A stretch of 30,446 bases of DNA, taken from contig BMAT01008308.1 of NCBI GenBank assembly GCA_019649035.1, forward strand, positions 989,114 to 1,019,559. Direction: 5' to 3'. Source of the stretch: Elysia marginata. Taxonomy: Eukaryota > Mollusca > Gastropoda > Plakobranchidae. The number at the start of each line of letters is the position of its first letter. Positions within the stretch are counted from its first letter, which is position 1. The notes under the pieces were generated by a model that was not told the origin of the DNA, did not search any database, and saw only the letters and a program-made list of their open reading frames with translations. Both the position numbers and the translations under genes were made by a program. Below are positions 21,559 to 30,446 of this stretch, in pieces.

Positions 21559-22069
21559 GAACTAGGTGATAATCCACCATGAAGGAGAAAAGGTTCAATA
21601 AGAGAGGAAAGTAAATAAATGGATAAACAAATGAATGGTAACTATATATATAAAGAAAAAGAAGATGACTCAGAATAACAGGGGTTGATTTAATACTTTA
21701 ACCATTAGCATTATATTTATTTAGTCATGTGTTGTTTTTTAGCAGAAACCATATATTTCAAGTAAGAAAAATAATGGTCGTTTCAGTTTGATACATGATT
21801 GTATCCTATGTACGCCAAACCGTGCCCGGTTTCGTAATTAGTTTCGATTCACAAATCATAATACCAGTGAGCACCTAGAGGGAAGTTAAGATGTCTCAGA
21901 CGTTACTGGTAAATCATATCAGAAGTAACTTTCTACAAGCAGATTGAGTAGTTCCTTAGAGCTCTGTACATACACGTAGTAGATACTTCCAATTGGGTCG
22001 GATACAGTCAATGTGCTATGAAAATATTATCAGTCGTTGTTTTCACATTGCCATATCCCTGATCTCAGA
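21559..22069. other. Unassigned stretch, possibly eroded LINE 3' end
   Basis: It lies directly downstream, in element orientation, of the reverse transcriptase relic at 22070-22720. Minus-strand frames give scraps such as RLRHLNFPL near 21880-21910 that could be the LINE C-terminal region, but the match is too weak to claim. Confidence 0.35.
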
Positions 22070-22720
22070 GCGATGATCTCTTGGTGTTTCTTTATTTTGG
22101 GAGCATTCACAAACCATGTGGAGAAACTGGCCAATTATAATTTTTTTTCGCAAGGGGTCTTTTTTAGCTCCACCTCTTTGTTTTTGTCTTTCATTGTATA
22201 AATATAGTGGTGATTATTTTTGCCAAAATGTAAAACTTTGCATTTGATGGCATTAAAGCGTAGTTACCATGTATTTGACCATTGTTTCCATGACCTCAGA
22301 TCGTTTTGCAATAGATCTCTGTCTTCAGTATTATTTAAAGATGAGAAGACTTTTGAGTCTACGGCAAGCATCTTAATACACGTTTTGGCCGTTTCTGGCA
22401 TATCGTTGACATAACATCGGAACAAGACAGGGCCCAGCAAACTTCTCTGGGGTGTCCCTGATAGGACAGGTCGCCAACTAGATGCAGTACCGTTTATGAC
22501 TACTTGCTTTTTGCGATCAGTTACAAAATTTCTAACCCAACCCAGCACGTTGCTTCTAATTCCATGTTGTATTAGTTTGTACAGAAGACGCTGGCGGGAC
22601 AGAGCCACAACACTTTGAAAAGTCAAGGTGTATTGCATCAACTGGGTTGCCACTTTTCAGTATCTTTGTCCGGGGGTCCTGTGACAAACTGGTATGCTTC
22701 CCTTTGTCCATTCCCCTAAA
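22070..22720 (-). pseudogene. LINE relic: reverse transcriptase domain (CR1/Jockey-superfamily type)
   Basis: The minus-strand frame 22653-22264 reads RQRLLYKLIQHGIRSNVLGW, then VRNFVTDRKKQVVINGTASS, SGTPQRSLLGPVLFRCYVND, MLAVDSKVFSS and LRSWKQWSNTW. This is the ordered palm region of a non-LTR reverse transcriptase, the enzyme that copies the element's RNA at its target site. Upstream in another frame lies KSGNPVDAIHLDFSK (about 22613-22660), so a frameshift near 22605-22613 has deleted the usual KAFDxVPH junction. Downstream, after a stop at 22264, LRFNAIKCKVLHFGKNN continues the thumb. The catalytic FADD/YADD motif reads AVD, with the second catalytic Asp lost. Together with the frameshift and stops, the copy is dead. 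The ends are eroded. Confidence 0.92.
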
Positions 22721-23399
22721 CACTCAAGAAGCTGAGTTTCGCACGTTCATAAACACATGCTGATTTCGAGATAACGCTTTGCGGTTACAAATAGTTAAAG
22801 CATTGTAAAGAGGGAAACTTTGTTATTATTATTTTCTAAACATGCATTGGAGATCACACAAATGATTACGGGCAAAATGTGGACAAATTATGACTATTGA
22901 ATTCGAACTAACCCATTTCAAAGCAGCATTAGACGTTCTAGATGCTGAATATATGTTTCTTTCTTCGGTCCAAAAGGGATCTGTTGCCAATTATAATTGT
23001 GATAAAGCACCTCAGTAAGCCTTGCGTGGGGTGATACATGTAATCATATGTTCAAACATTGCTTTTTAAATCACAATTTAATTTCTTGTTGAACTGCGGA
23101 TCCTGTGAATGGAAATTTGTGTTGGTTTTTTTTTCTCTAAGAAAAGTGTGGAAAAGAAATGTATGATTTTCGACTCTCTTGTAGCACGAAAAGACATATT
23201 TATATTATCTCACTCTAGAACAATCCTTTAAGGCTCTATGGGAACATTTACTCATCACTCCAATGACACTGCATTGCATCAAAAAGGTTTCTGTACACAG
23301 ACACAGTTTTATCTCTATCAAACTGCTGCACCCACCTCCTCTCGACCTTTGAACAAAGTGGGGACATTTTAAGACCCCTCCCCCCCTCCAACTGTCCAC
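22721..23399. other. Unassigned intergenic stretch
   Basis: No gene is supported. The minus-strand frame at 23205-23537 has no recognisable domain and overlaps the SINE-like piece that follows. TACATGTA lies at 23035. Confidence 0.45.
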
Positions 23400-23565
23400 G
23401 TGGTTTGTGAGCGGCCCCTCTGCAAGTTTTTTTCTGCTTTTCGCTCTAATGCACACTTGCTTTGTGTGGTACTTATAAAAGACAAAGAGGGCTAGAGAGT
23501 GGGATTTAAACCTGTAAGTTCCGGGGCTCGATGACAATCAGGCACTTTCAAAGTGACCCTAATAA
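23400..23565 (-). mobile_element. Possible tRNA-derived SINE fragment
   Basis: On the minus strand, GGTTTAAATCCC (23501-23512) matches a pol III B box with one transition. It is preceded by a CCTGATTGTCATCGAGCCCC-type segment with the layout of a tRNA middle region. The A box is not convincing. Typical SINE layout suggests that the body runs toward 23400. Boundaries are uncertain. Confidence 0.35.
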
Positions 23566-24084
23566 AAGATTTTACCCTGTGATCTGGGAGATCTGCTGAT
23601 TCCCCACGTCCTAAGAGTAAACTCTATGCAGCGGTTCAATTCTTGTTTCTGTCGACTTTTCTTCATTAGAATCTGCCTTTGAAAGAATTGAATTGATTTA
23701 GATTAAGCCCTTCCTAAATACACTAGAAAAATTTTCAGCTTCCCGACAGAATAGGGCAAGGCGTATTATTTCTCTCTAATGAACTGAAATTGACCTACGA
23801 TATGTTTGATTGCATGTTCTTAAATAAATATTTTAAAAGTATTTTCGATCGAAATCAACTAAACCTGGTCCATAAGTACTAAAATATTTATATTAAAACC
23901 CAAATAGATTCTAGATCTGCCCATCTAGACAAGATTTAGATCTAGATACACGTAGCTCATTCATGGGACTTTCTCCGTTAGTGCTAAAAATAGGTTAAGC
24001 CGATCACTCGACACAGAGGTATATAATCATGGTTGAACCCAGAGAGTTTCCATAATCAGAAAAAAATAGCTATAGCTTTTAGGA
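23566..24084. other. Intergenic stretch with a TAGATCTAGA-type cluster
   Basis: No gene is supported. At 23906-23951 five related hexamers (TTCTAGATCT, ATCTAGAC, TTAGATCTAGATAC) lie within 46 bp. Confidence 0.5.
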
Positions 24085-24094
24085 CCCCCCCCCC

Positions 24095-24140
<46 letters not shown>

Positions 24141-24156
24141 AAAAGAAAAAGAAAAA
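24085..24156. repeat. Homopolymer junction C11 followed by A43, then GAAAAA repeats
   Basis: 11 C (24085-24095) run into about 43 A (24096-24138), followed by three GAAAAA-like units. The poly-Lys frame across it is an artefact of the repeat. It could be a retroposon tail or an assembly-sensitive simple repeat. Confidence 0.9.
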
Positions 24157-25627
24157 AATTTACTCTGAGGCCACAAACTAAAAAATATTCATGCACATTC
24201 GAGGCAGATTTTATAGGAAATTATTAAACAGGTTGGAGCAAAATCAGCTAGTAAAAGTGTCTAGGTCTACATTGTGTAGTACGCAATAACATGTTTTTCT
24301 TCGTTTATTAGACTCAGCTCAGCTCATGCTTTCATTCTAAGTATCTCTTAATCATATATATATTCAAGCGACTATCACAAGGTTCGTTAGCCATCAAGAT
24401 TGAAAACGGTGAAGATAACCAAGGCAATAGGGTGGAATGCCTTGTCTTGTACTTTAAGTTTACATGAGGATCAATGAAGCAGTGACCTAAGTCACGTAGT
24501 GTGCATTTTTGGCGAATGAACCAAATTCTTCTGAAAAGCACCTGCAGATGACCATACAACATCGCTATAAAATGAGGAAAGGACAGTAAAAAGAGTAGAT
24601 GACTTCATCAACAGGCGGGACATGCGAGGAGTATAGAGAAAGAATTCCTGCTCCACTCTGTTCTTTAATGTTTTTGTTTTCTTTTGATTGGTTTCGGGTA
24701 TTTTTTTTTAGCTATCTATGTTGTATGGCGCTTCCGTTTCATTTGTTTGTTAGACGATAGTTCATGAGCTATTTTAGGCTGCATAATGTCTCACTGGGTT
24801 TTCTCTTGGCGGGATGTAGAAAAAAAGAAGTACATAAGTGGGGCTAGTAAGGTAACAAAGTGCCACCTTCTTATCGGCACATAAACCTGAGTGAAAACCA
24901 AAGCTGAGTTCTACATAGATGTTTCTCTAAAAATTATAACATATCGACGAAATTCCTCACTCATGTAGGCCCCTACAAATATTATGATGTTTGGAAACCG
25001 TATCGGAGACATAACAAGGCGTCATGGGTGATAAAAGAGCAGTGAAAGGCGTGCAGCTTATTTCGAAGTACCGGTAGGCTGAACGTGAAAAAGTCTTCAA
25101 AAAGGTATGACATTGTGATTTAGATGGATTTTAATTTTCACTTGCGGGGCACGCGGCGGAAGACAGAAAACACAGTATACATGAGAACCACTGACTCCAC
25201 TGACAAGCTGACCTCAATAATATTATTGTTTGACCTAGTTTCCCGAATCTCACACGAGGCGTGCACCATGGCGAGACACTTGTGTCGTTGATACTTAATA
25301 GAGGTGCTTCAACAGAGGGGGGTGGGGGGGAGGGAGGGAGGATTTGAAAACTATAACTTCTATTTTGGCACTGATTGAAAGCTATGTAATCAAAGGAAGC
25401 TGGGCTATGGACATTTAGATGCTGGTCTAGCTTCAAGTTAAAAAATTTCGGTACTTTTCCAAGAGCATAGGCTAGTCAAGAATGAGACGGGATCAAGGCT
25501 TGTGGCGGACTGCGTCTGGCGGCCTCGGAGTAAGGTAACGTGGGTTTTACAACAGACGATTGGCGGACGGGCCCCTTTAGCCCATCAGCGATCTTGGATT
25601 TCCTCCGCTATGGGCTTCGTTCTCCTG
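24157..25627. other. Unassigned intergenic stretch
   Basis: No gene is supported. The minus-strand frames at 24332-24562 and 25131-25436 have no recognisable domain; the Pro run in the second comes from a G-rich tract at 25316-25340. The CpG level rises from about 25480 toward the inverted repeat arm that follows. Confidence 0.45.
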
Positions 25628-25740
25628 AGCGGGCCGCGAGCAATTTTACGACAAGATGGTTAGAGTAAACAAAGACTAAGTTAAGGACTAGAACCAAATC
25701 CAGAACTACTACCGGAAAAAAAGAAGCGAAAATCTTAGTC
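25628..25740 (+). repeat. Left arm of a diverged inverted repeat pair
   Basis: GATGGTTAGAGTAAACAAAG at 25655-25674 is matched perfectly in reverse complement at 26469-26488. Flanks on both sides also align loosely: an AGCGGGCC...ATTTTACG block outside the core and an ACCGGAAAAAAAGAAGCGAA block inside it. The similarity extends over roughly 110-130 bp with gaps. Function unknown. Confidence 0.6.
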
Positions 25741-26389
25741 TCTCTTGAATCACGGTAAGCCAGACTAGATCGCGGCCTAAAACTTACATAACAAATTAAT
25801 GCCATGTTAGCCATAGAACCTTAGCCTAGCTGGATGTAGGTTGTTAATTTGGGTATTACATGTATTTTTATAACTTGCGAAAAAGCCTGCAAGAAAAAGG
25901 GTTCCTGTATTTTTTTTTCAACTAGAATCTAGTCCTTGTGACTTGTCCGATGTGAAGCTCACTTTCACAAGTTGTTGGCTCTATTGTTGCAGCCATACAC
26001 TGTGACTGGACAAATTTTATGTTAACAGCCCCCTGGCATGATAAGCCTCGAGGTACTCGAACTAGAATCTAGATCAAGACAATCTAGACAACAGTGAATG
26101 GTTTGCAGTAATAGTAGCCTAAATGACAGTGCCTGATCCACTCAAGTCAAGGTTTCACTTTTAACCAAAACAAAGGCCTTGCACTTCTTGCAGAATCCAG
26201 GATCTTGATCTAGTAGCTGCTGAAACGATAACTTGATCGGCAGTAGAGTTGCAATTAGATCTAGATGACTGCACAATGTAGATCTACATGTAGATTATCC
26301 ACACTGTAAACTTTGCTCAAACTCAAAGCTTTGAAATCTAATCTATTTTAACGTCCAGCTACGACAGCTAAGTTTCGACAGAAGGACTA
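25741..26389. other. Spacer between inverted repeat arms
   Basis: No open frame with a recognisable domain. It contains repeated ACTAGAATCTAG motifs (25921, 26060), a TAGATCTAGATG/GTAGATCTACATGTAG cluster at 26254-26293 and two TACATGTA copies (25857, 26285). There is no transposase-like coding sequence. Confidence 0.5.
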
Positions 26390-26526
26390 GGCTAGTCCTC
26401 CGGGATCAACATTTTCGTCGTCTTTCTCGGTCCGGGTTTTAAAATTGCCGCTAGACAGGGTCTAACCCCTTTGTTTACTCTAACCATCATGTAATACGAA
26501 AATACCCGAGCGGGCCCGTAGCGCAT
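26390..26526 (-). repeat. Right arm of the diverged inverted repeat pair
   Basis: Contains CTTTGTTTACTCTAACCATC (26469-26488), the exact reverse complement of 25655-25674. Outside it lies TACGAAAATACCCGAGCGGG, which mirrors the GAGCGGGCC...TTTTACG block of the left arm, and inside it TTTCGTCGTCTTTCTCGGTC, which mirrors the left arm's GGAAAAAAAGAAGCG block. Confidence 0.6.
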
Positions 26527-26724
26527 AAAATCTAGTGGCGTTGGCGGTCTCAACTTATTTCATTCACGAGACCTGGTTCTATTCAATATTTACTCGACTC
26601 AAATCTCATTCATGAAGAGGGAGGGGAGGTGGGTTCTTCGCGCACATACCATGCATGCTTTTAAAGGTCAACCTGAGGACTCATAAACTAGGCCTACTGT
26701 CTGCTGATTCAGCTACATATATGA

Positions 26725-26885
26725 TGTAGGCCTACATTATGCACTTCTTACGCCTCTATTGCAAATACTCAATGGCACAGGCCTATACTCTGTTGGCCTA
26801 TATTGCATATCCCGTAGGCCTATATTTCAAATACTATGTAAGCCTATATTTCAAATATTCCGTTGGCCTATGTTTCAAATAACCT
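26725..26885. repeat. Decayed 24-bp tandem repeat (GGCCTATATTTCAAATA)
   Basis: GGCCTA-type unit starts lie near 26725, 26752, 26780, 26795, 26817, 26841 and 26865. The last three copies are 24 bp apart and read (G/A)GCCTATATTTCAAATA with small changes. Earlier copies have TATTGCAAATACTC variants and irregular spacing, so the array is decayed toward its left end. Confidence 0.8.
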
Positions 26886-26968
26886 TTCAGGGGCCAGGCC
26901 TGCTCGATGAACGTGTTTTAAATTGAAGGGATGGGGAGTCAATGCTGGTATGGAATGTCAGACAACAA

Positions 26969-27013
26969 CAACTACTAATACTATCACTGCTTCTACTACT
27001 ACTACAACTGCTG

Positions 27014-27072
<59 letters not shown>

Positions 27073-27246
27073 GCTACTGCTACTACTACCACTACTACCA
27101 CCACTACTACTACCACTACTAATACCCTTACTACCACCACAACCACTACTACTATTACTACTACTCTACCACCACCACCACCACCACTACTATTACTATT
27201 ACCACGACCACTACTATTACCACTACCACAACTACTACTACTACTT

Positions 27247-27316
<70 letters not shown>
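26969..27316. repeat. (TAC/CTA)n trinucleotide microsatellite, about 350 bp
   Basis: Two long pure TAC runs (about 27015-27071 and 27245-27316) are separated by interrupted ACC, ATT and GCT variants. All frames are open, giving poly-Thr, poly-Leu, poly-Tyr, poly-Val and poly-Ser translations. None of these has the flanks, start context or complexity of a gene. Confidence 0.97.
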
Positions 27317-27728
27317 ATATCACGAATACCATTACGTTTATGCGACTGCTACATATGATATTCCTACCTCTGCAACTACTACGACTAATACTTCTGAACT
27401 GTTTATCTTAACTACATTATGTGTACCGATGCATTGTGCTCTCGGTGAGAACATTTCTTATACAGTGGAAATGATAGCAGGGATTTTCAAACCATTAATT
27501 ATAGAAAATAAAAACTTGAAAAACGAATTAGACTAAATTAAAATGATAGTTTTGTTTTCGCAAATGTGTCATCGCTGAGTGAAAACTTGGATTATTAATC
27601 AAAATAGGCTATATAGGCCTACGGGGAATAATAAATCTTGGGGGTTGAAAAGATAAGGTCTCAAGTCCTTCGTTAATTTTTTTTATGGACAGTCCTTGGA
27701 ATAACAAAGCATGTACATGATTTATTAC
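27317..27728. other. Unassigned intergenic stretch
   Basis: No gene, RNA or repeat is recognised in these bases. Confidence 0.5.
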
Positions 27729-27733
27729 TACGC
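27729..27733. repeat. Target site duplication TACGC (left)
   Basis: These five bases directly precede the TGTCACAG end of the putative solo LTR and are repeated exactly at 28515-28519. Confidence 0.65.
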
Positions 27734-28514
27734 TGTCACAGACCACTGATTGTGGACTGGACTTCTAAGAACGTACACGAACACGCGCAACAAAGAAACG
27801 AGTAACAACTGGTCAAAATTTAAAAATTTAATAACATAAATACTTAATTCACTTTACAAAGAATACATATGTACATAAACACAAGTATAACATTTACTTT
27901 CTCAGTGACTCATGCTACGAATTAATCAACAAGATAGCCACCAAGGCTAGAAAAGTTATATTCCGAAGTGCCACTAAGGCTTGGAATTAATATAAGTCCT
28001 TCAGACCACACATGTATGATCATCCTTACTTAGGACATTTAATAATGGTACAAAATTTTACGTATTCCACGACAGGTCCTAGTCTTGTTAACTTCAGCCG
28101 TACTTGGCCAAGCCCCGAACCAGCACAGAGCTGGTTCCAAAACTTCAATTATTCCCTCAGGACCGACACAAGACTTCGTTACAGACTGACGGTAACAGTG
28201 GGTATCAACGTTGACTCCGGGTCCTGGGCAACAAAAGACTATATTCATTCAAAGTATCGTGATATACAGGCATTCCTGGAACACAACTCATTAACATTTA
28301 CTATCCCTAAAACCAACAATGAACAAGACAAGACAATGACCCTCACTAAAATATTTGTCTAACGATCAACAACTAACAACAACTAGATCAATTTTAAACC
28401 AATGGTTTTTTATCAAGAGGGTGAAAACAAACATACAACTCAAACTGCTTACAAATCAACTAATCGAGAACCACCAAGAAACTTCCCTGAATTAATTCAG
28501 ATCAACCCTTGACA
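27734..28514. mobile_element. Putative solo LTR of an LTR retrotransposon (781 bp)
   Basis: Begins TGTCACAGACC and ends CCCTTGACA. It therefore has the canonical TG...CA ends within a 5-bp terminal inverted repeat (TGTCA/TGACA), flanked by a perfect 5-bp duplication, TACGC. This is the expected footprint of integrase-mediated insertion followed by LTR-LTR recombination that removed the internal genes. The plus strand is richer in A and C than the T-rich surroundings. It contains a short internal direct repeat (GCCACCAAGGCT at 27938, GCCACTAAGGCT at 27971, 33 bp apart). No primer binding site, polypurine tract or gag/pol lies next to it. A 116-codon frame (28012-28362) is treated as chance. 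Orientation and family (Ty3, BEL or other) cannot be decided. A nonautonomous element with similar ends is the alternative. Confidence 0.62.
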
Positions 28515-28519
28515 TACGC
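28515..28519. repeat. Target site duplication TACGC (right)
   Basis: Exact copy of 27729-27733, directly after the TTGACA end of the putative solo LTR. Confidence 0.65.
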
Positions 28520-30144
28520 AAAGATAAACACCGGTGGTTTTAAACGCGGAGGGCGCATAAAACCATAAGTTTATAGCGGTAATTTTGGATTTGTGATTGT
28601 GAGAATTATGAGAGAGAATGTGTCGAGGTAAAATGCTTTTGTTTTTCTAAATTATAGCAAAATGTTCTACATCTGTCATTGCCATTGTTGCTTGGAGCTA
28701 CATCAATGTACAAGAGACTTGCTGGGTTGCGGTAACTAATAAGGAGTTGGTGCCTCTTCTCCAGGGTAGCACTAGGCCTATAAAAATGTTATACTTTCAT
28801 CAGGCTCTCGTGGCTGTTCAAATCATTTTTTGTCGAAGTGTTCCAGACTCCAGAGACGAAAAGAACAATTGACTTATCATATCGCCATCCGGTGTTAAAT
28901 CTTAAAATATTGTCTATGCTTCTGACAGCTGCTTGTCGGCACATATCAAAACACTCAGCATGAAGCAAACCACCGCAACACAGTCTGTTGACAAGAATGT
29001 GTGTTTCGTAGGTGTGTTTGTGTGTTTGTGGGGGGTATTATCTGGGAATTAAAGAGAAGACGGGCGAAGTGGGAAATAAAGTAAACATAATTATGTAGAA
29101 AGGGAGGAAATATATTTAAAGAAGTGGAAAGAAAGAAAGAATGAAAGCTTATAACTGATTCCAATTGTCAGTTATGTGTGTGTGTGTGAGAGAGAGAGTC
29201 ATTCTCATTTCACATCGTTATCTAATTAGGAGTGTTACAGCTTGAGCACGTCTACACCACTTGAAGCTTAATTAAATTTTATTTCGCTCTTCCTGTTCGG
29301 CAAACAATTAATTTGCCATACATTTCTTTTTTTTTTTTCAAACAAATTCATAATGCTGGTTATCTTTCCATTGATGAAAGAGTGAGTGAAGGTTTCCCAC
29401 CTATAAATGCGTAAGTAAATAGCATTACAATATAATTATAAACTTTATCAGGTTTGGTTTGCTGCTCACTGAGAGTTAAAGTTTTTAAGATGTATGGGGG
29501 GAGGGGGGGTTGATACAGTTACTCGTTACTATACACATAAAGTTAATTTCTAATGTCGAGCTTTTCCTTTCCATTGAATAAAAAAAAATAAAAATTAAAC
29601 CTATGATGATGAGTACAGTTTTCAATGTTTTCATCGAATGTAAAAAGAGTTCTAGATAGATCCTGACTACTGAGCTCTTCATTCAGTGATACAGTATCAC
29701 ACTCCACGTTTTTTAAATTTTTGAGAACTTGATATCGAACGGTTTTCTGTATTAAAAAAAAATCAGCTAAAGAAAAAACCCCAGTATGTTATTGTAAAAA
29801 GTGTGTACAGTTATACATGTAGGCTTGCTGTTTCCAAAGAGGCATATTCATCTCTTTTATTTGCTTCATTTCCCGTACAAAGTCAAGCATTAACGTTATA
29901 CAACCCCTGATCCCCTCCATTTAATCTCAGTGTTTTACAACTGGAACCTCATAGAACTTGTATAACTACTGTACATGTATTATATATGTTATCGATAAAT
30001 ATATAAACGCTCACACTCATTTGTTTGTAACTACGCACTACGCCAAACAATGATGTCATTTTAGCTTCGACCACGTAGAACACGTCTAATAATAACGTAG
30101 GCTGTGGCCAGAATGATGTCATACTGTCATGTATCAATTTCGCA
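28520..30144. other. Unassigned intergenic stretch
   Basis: No gene is supported. A short GT/GA dinucleotide run lies at 29176-29199 and a G-rich run (TGGGGGGAGGGGGGGTTG) at 29495-29512. TACATGTA occurs at 29814 and 29972. The minus-strand frames at 28955-29164, 29485-29682 and 29949-30197 are short and featureless. Confidence 0.5.
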
Positions 30145-30173
30145 TTTTTTTTTTTTTTTTGGGAGGGGGGGGG
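30145..30173. repeat. Homopolymer junction T16 followed by GGGAGGGGGGGGG
   Basis: Third T-to-G homopolymer junction of the window. It has the same strand logic as the one at 17541 and is the reverse complement of the one at 24085. Confidence 0.9.
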
Positions 30174-30242
30174 TACACAATTTTTGTTTGTTTCCAAAAC
30201 AGGAAATTAAGTGCCATACAAACTCAGACTAAACACAAATTA

Positions 30243-30446
30243 CAGTGGAATCCTGATAGAGTCAACACTTCGGGAGCGAAAACTTGTTTTCACTTAAAGC
30301 AAGAATGAACCTTAAGTACATTGGTAACCATAACAAAATAAAACAAAAACAAAGAAATACAAAATGGGACCGTGAAACAGAGTTGACTTTACGCAATAGT
30401 TTCGCTTAAACGTGTTGACTGTTGACTTTAAATATTACCACCCCGC
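30243..30446 (+). mobile_element. Left end of a possible pogo/Tigger-type nonautonomous DNA transposon (cut by window)
   Basis: CAGTGGAATCCTGATAGAGT starts directly after TA at 30241-30242, as in TA-targeting pogo/Tigger elements whose ends begin CAGT-GAA-CC. Inside, a CGGGAGCGAAAAC...CACTTAAAGCAAG block is echoed about 110 bp later by TGGGACCGTGAAAC...GACTTTACGCAAT. This kind of internal reiteration is common in nonautonomous members of that superfamily. The right end lies outside the window, so the terminal inverted repeat cannot be verified. Confidence 0.45.

Noticed and set aside
24033..24227. Frame with a poly-Lys tract
   Set aside because: Produced by the A43 homopolymer and its GAAAAA flank.
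26923..27411. Long open frames encoding poly-Thr, poly-Leu/Tyr and poly-Val/Ser
   Set aside because: They arise from the TAC/CTA microsatellite, which has no stops in most frames. There is no complex sequence or gene context.
28012..28362. 116-codon plus-strand frame
   Set aside because: It lies inside the putative solo LTR, overlaps a minus-strand frame and shows no domain.

Overview
This is a eukaryotic, animal-type genomic segment: AT-rich, gene-poor, with a spliced coding fragment, eroded non-LTR retrotransposons, tRNA-headed SINE-like pieces, long microsatellites and minisatellites, and no operon structure or ribosome binding sites. The repeat families and the many copies of the palindrome TACATGTA and of TAGATCTAGA-type motifs suggest a marine or freshwater invertebrate, most likely a gastropod mollusc. 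That taxonomic guess is inference and the window alone does not prove it.

Layout. 1-515 holds a minisatellite of 36/30-bp units that runs off the left edge. 2453-2557 and 3207-3441 are the last two recognisable exons of one plus-strand gene. Spliced, they encode a complete C3HC4 RING finger and a Ser/Thr/Pro-rich tail ending in a stop codon, so this is the C-terminus of a probable E3 ubiquitin ligase. Upstream exons are not recognisable in the window and probably lie to its left. 3442 to about 6.2 kb looks like 3' UTR and intergenic DNA. About 6235-7480 is a minus-strand RTE-like LINE relic covering the endonuclease region. 7.6-10.3 kb is intergenic with a GACA-rich repeat and a tRNA-derived SINE-like element near 9.24 kb. 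A second LINE scrap (C-terminal, minus) lies at about 10390-10545. 10.6-15.5 kb is AT-rich and non-coding, with a 114-bp tandem duplication. A TC microsatellite, a minus-strand SINE-like piece, an unassigned ORF at 16567 and a third LINE relic (about 17055-17530, minus, with an A-rich tail) follow.

18.3-18.7 kb is CpG-rich compared with its surroundings. 21253-21423 is a 63-bp tandem repeat. About 22070-22720 is a fourth LINE relic (reverse transcriptase, minus). 25.6-26.5 kb has a diverged inverted repeat pair, 26.72-26.89 kb a decayed 24-bp repeat, and 26.97-27.32 kb a large TAC/CTA trinucleotide tract. 27734-28514 has the form of a solo LTR: TG...CA ends, a TGTCA/TGACA terminal inverted repeat and a perfect 5-bp target duplication, TACGC. 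The right edge (30243 onward) begins like a pogo/Tigger-type nonautonomous DNA transposon and is cut off by the window.

Only one host gene is supported. No cooperating gene system, CRISPR array or gene cluster is visible, and most of the sequence is repeat-derived or unassignable. The most informative observations are the solo LTR, the hidden LINE relics that need frameshift-tolerant reading, the inverted repeat pair, the TACATGTA excess and the stop-free minisatellite.
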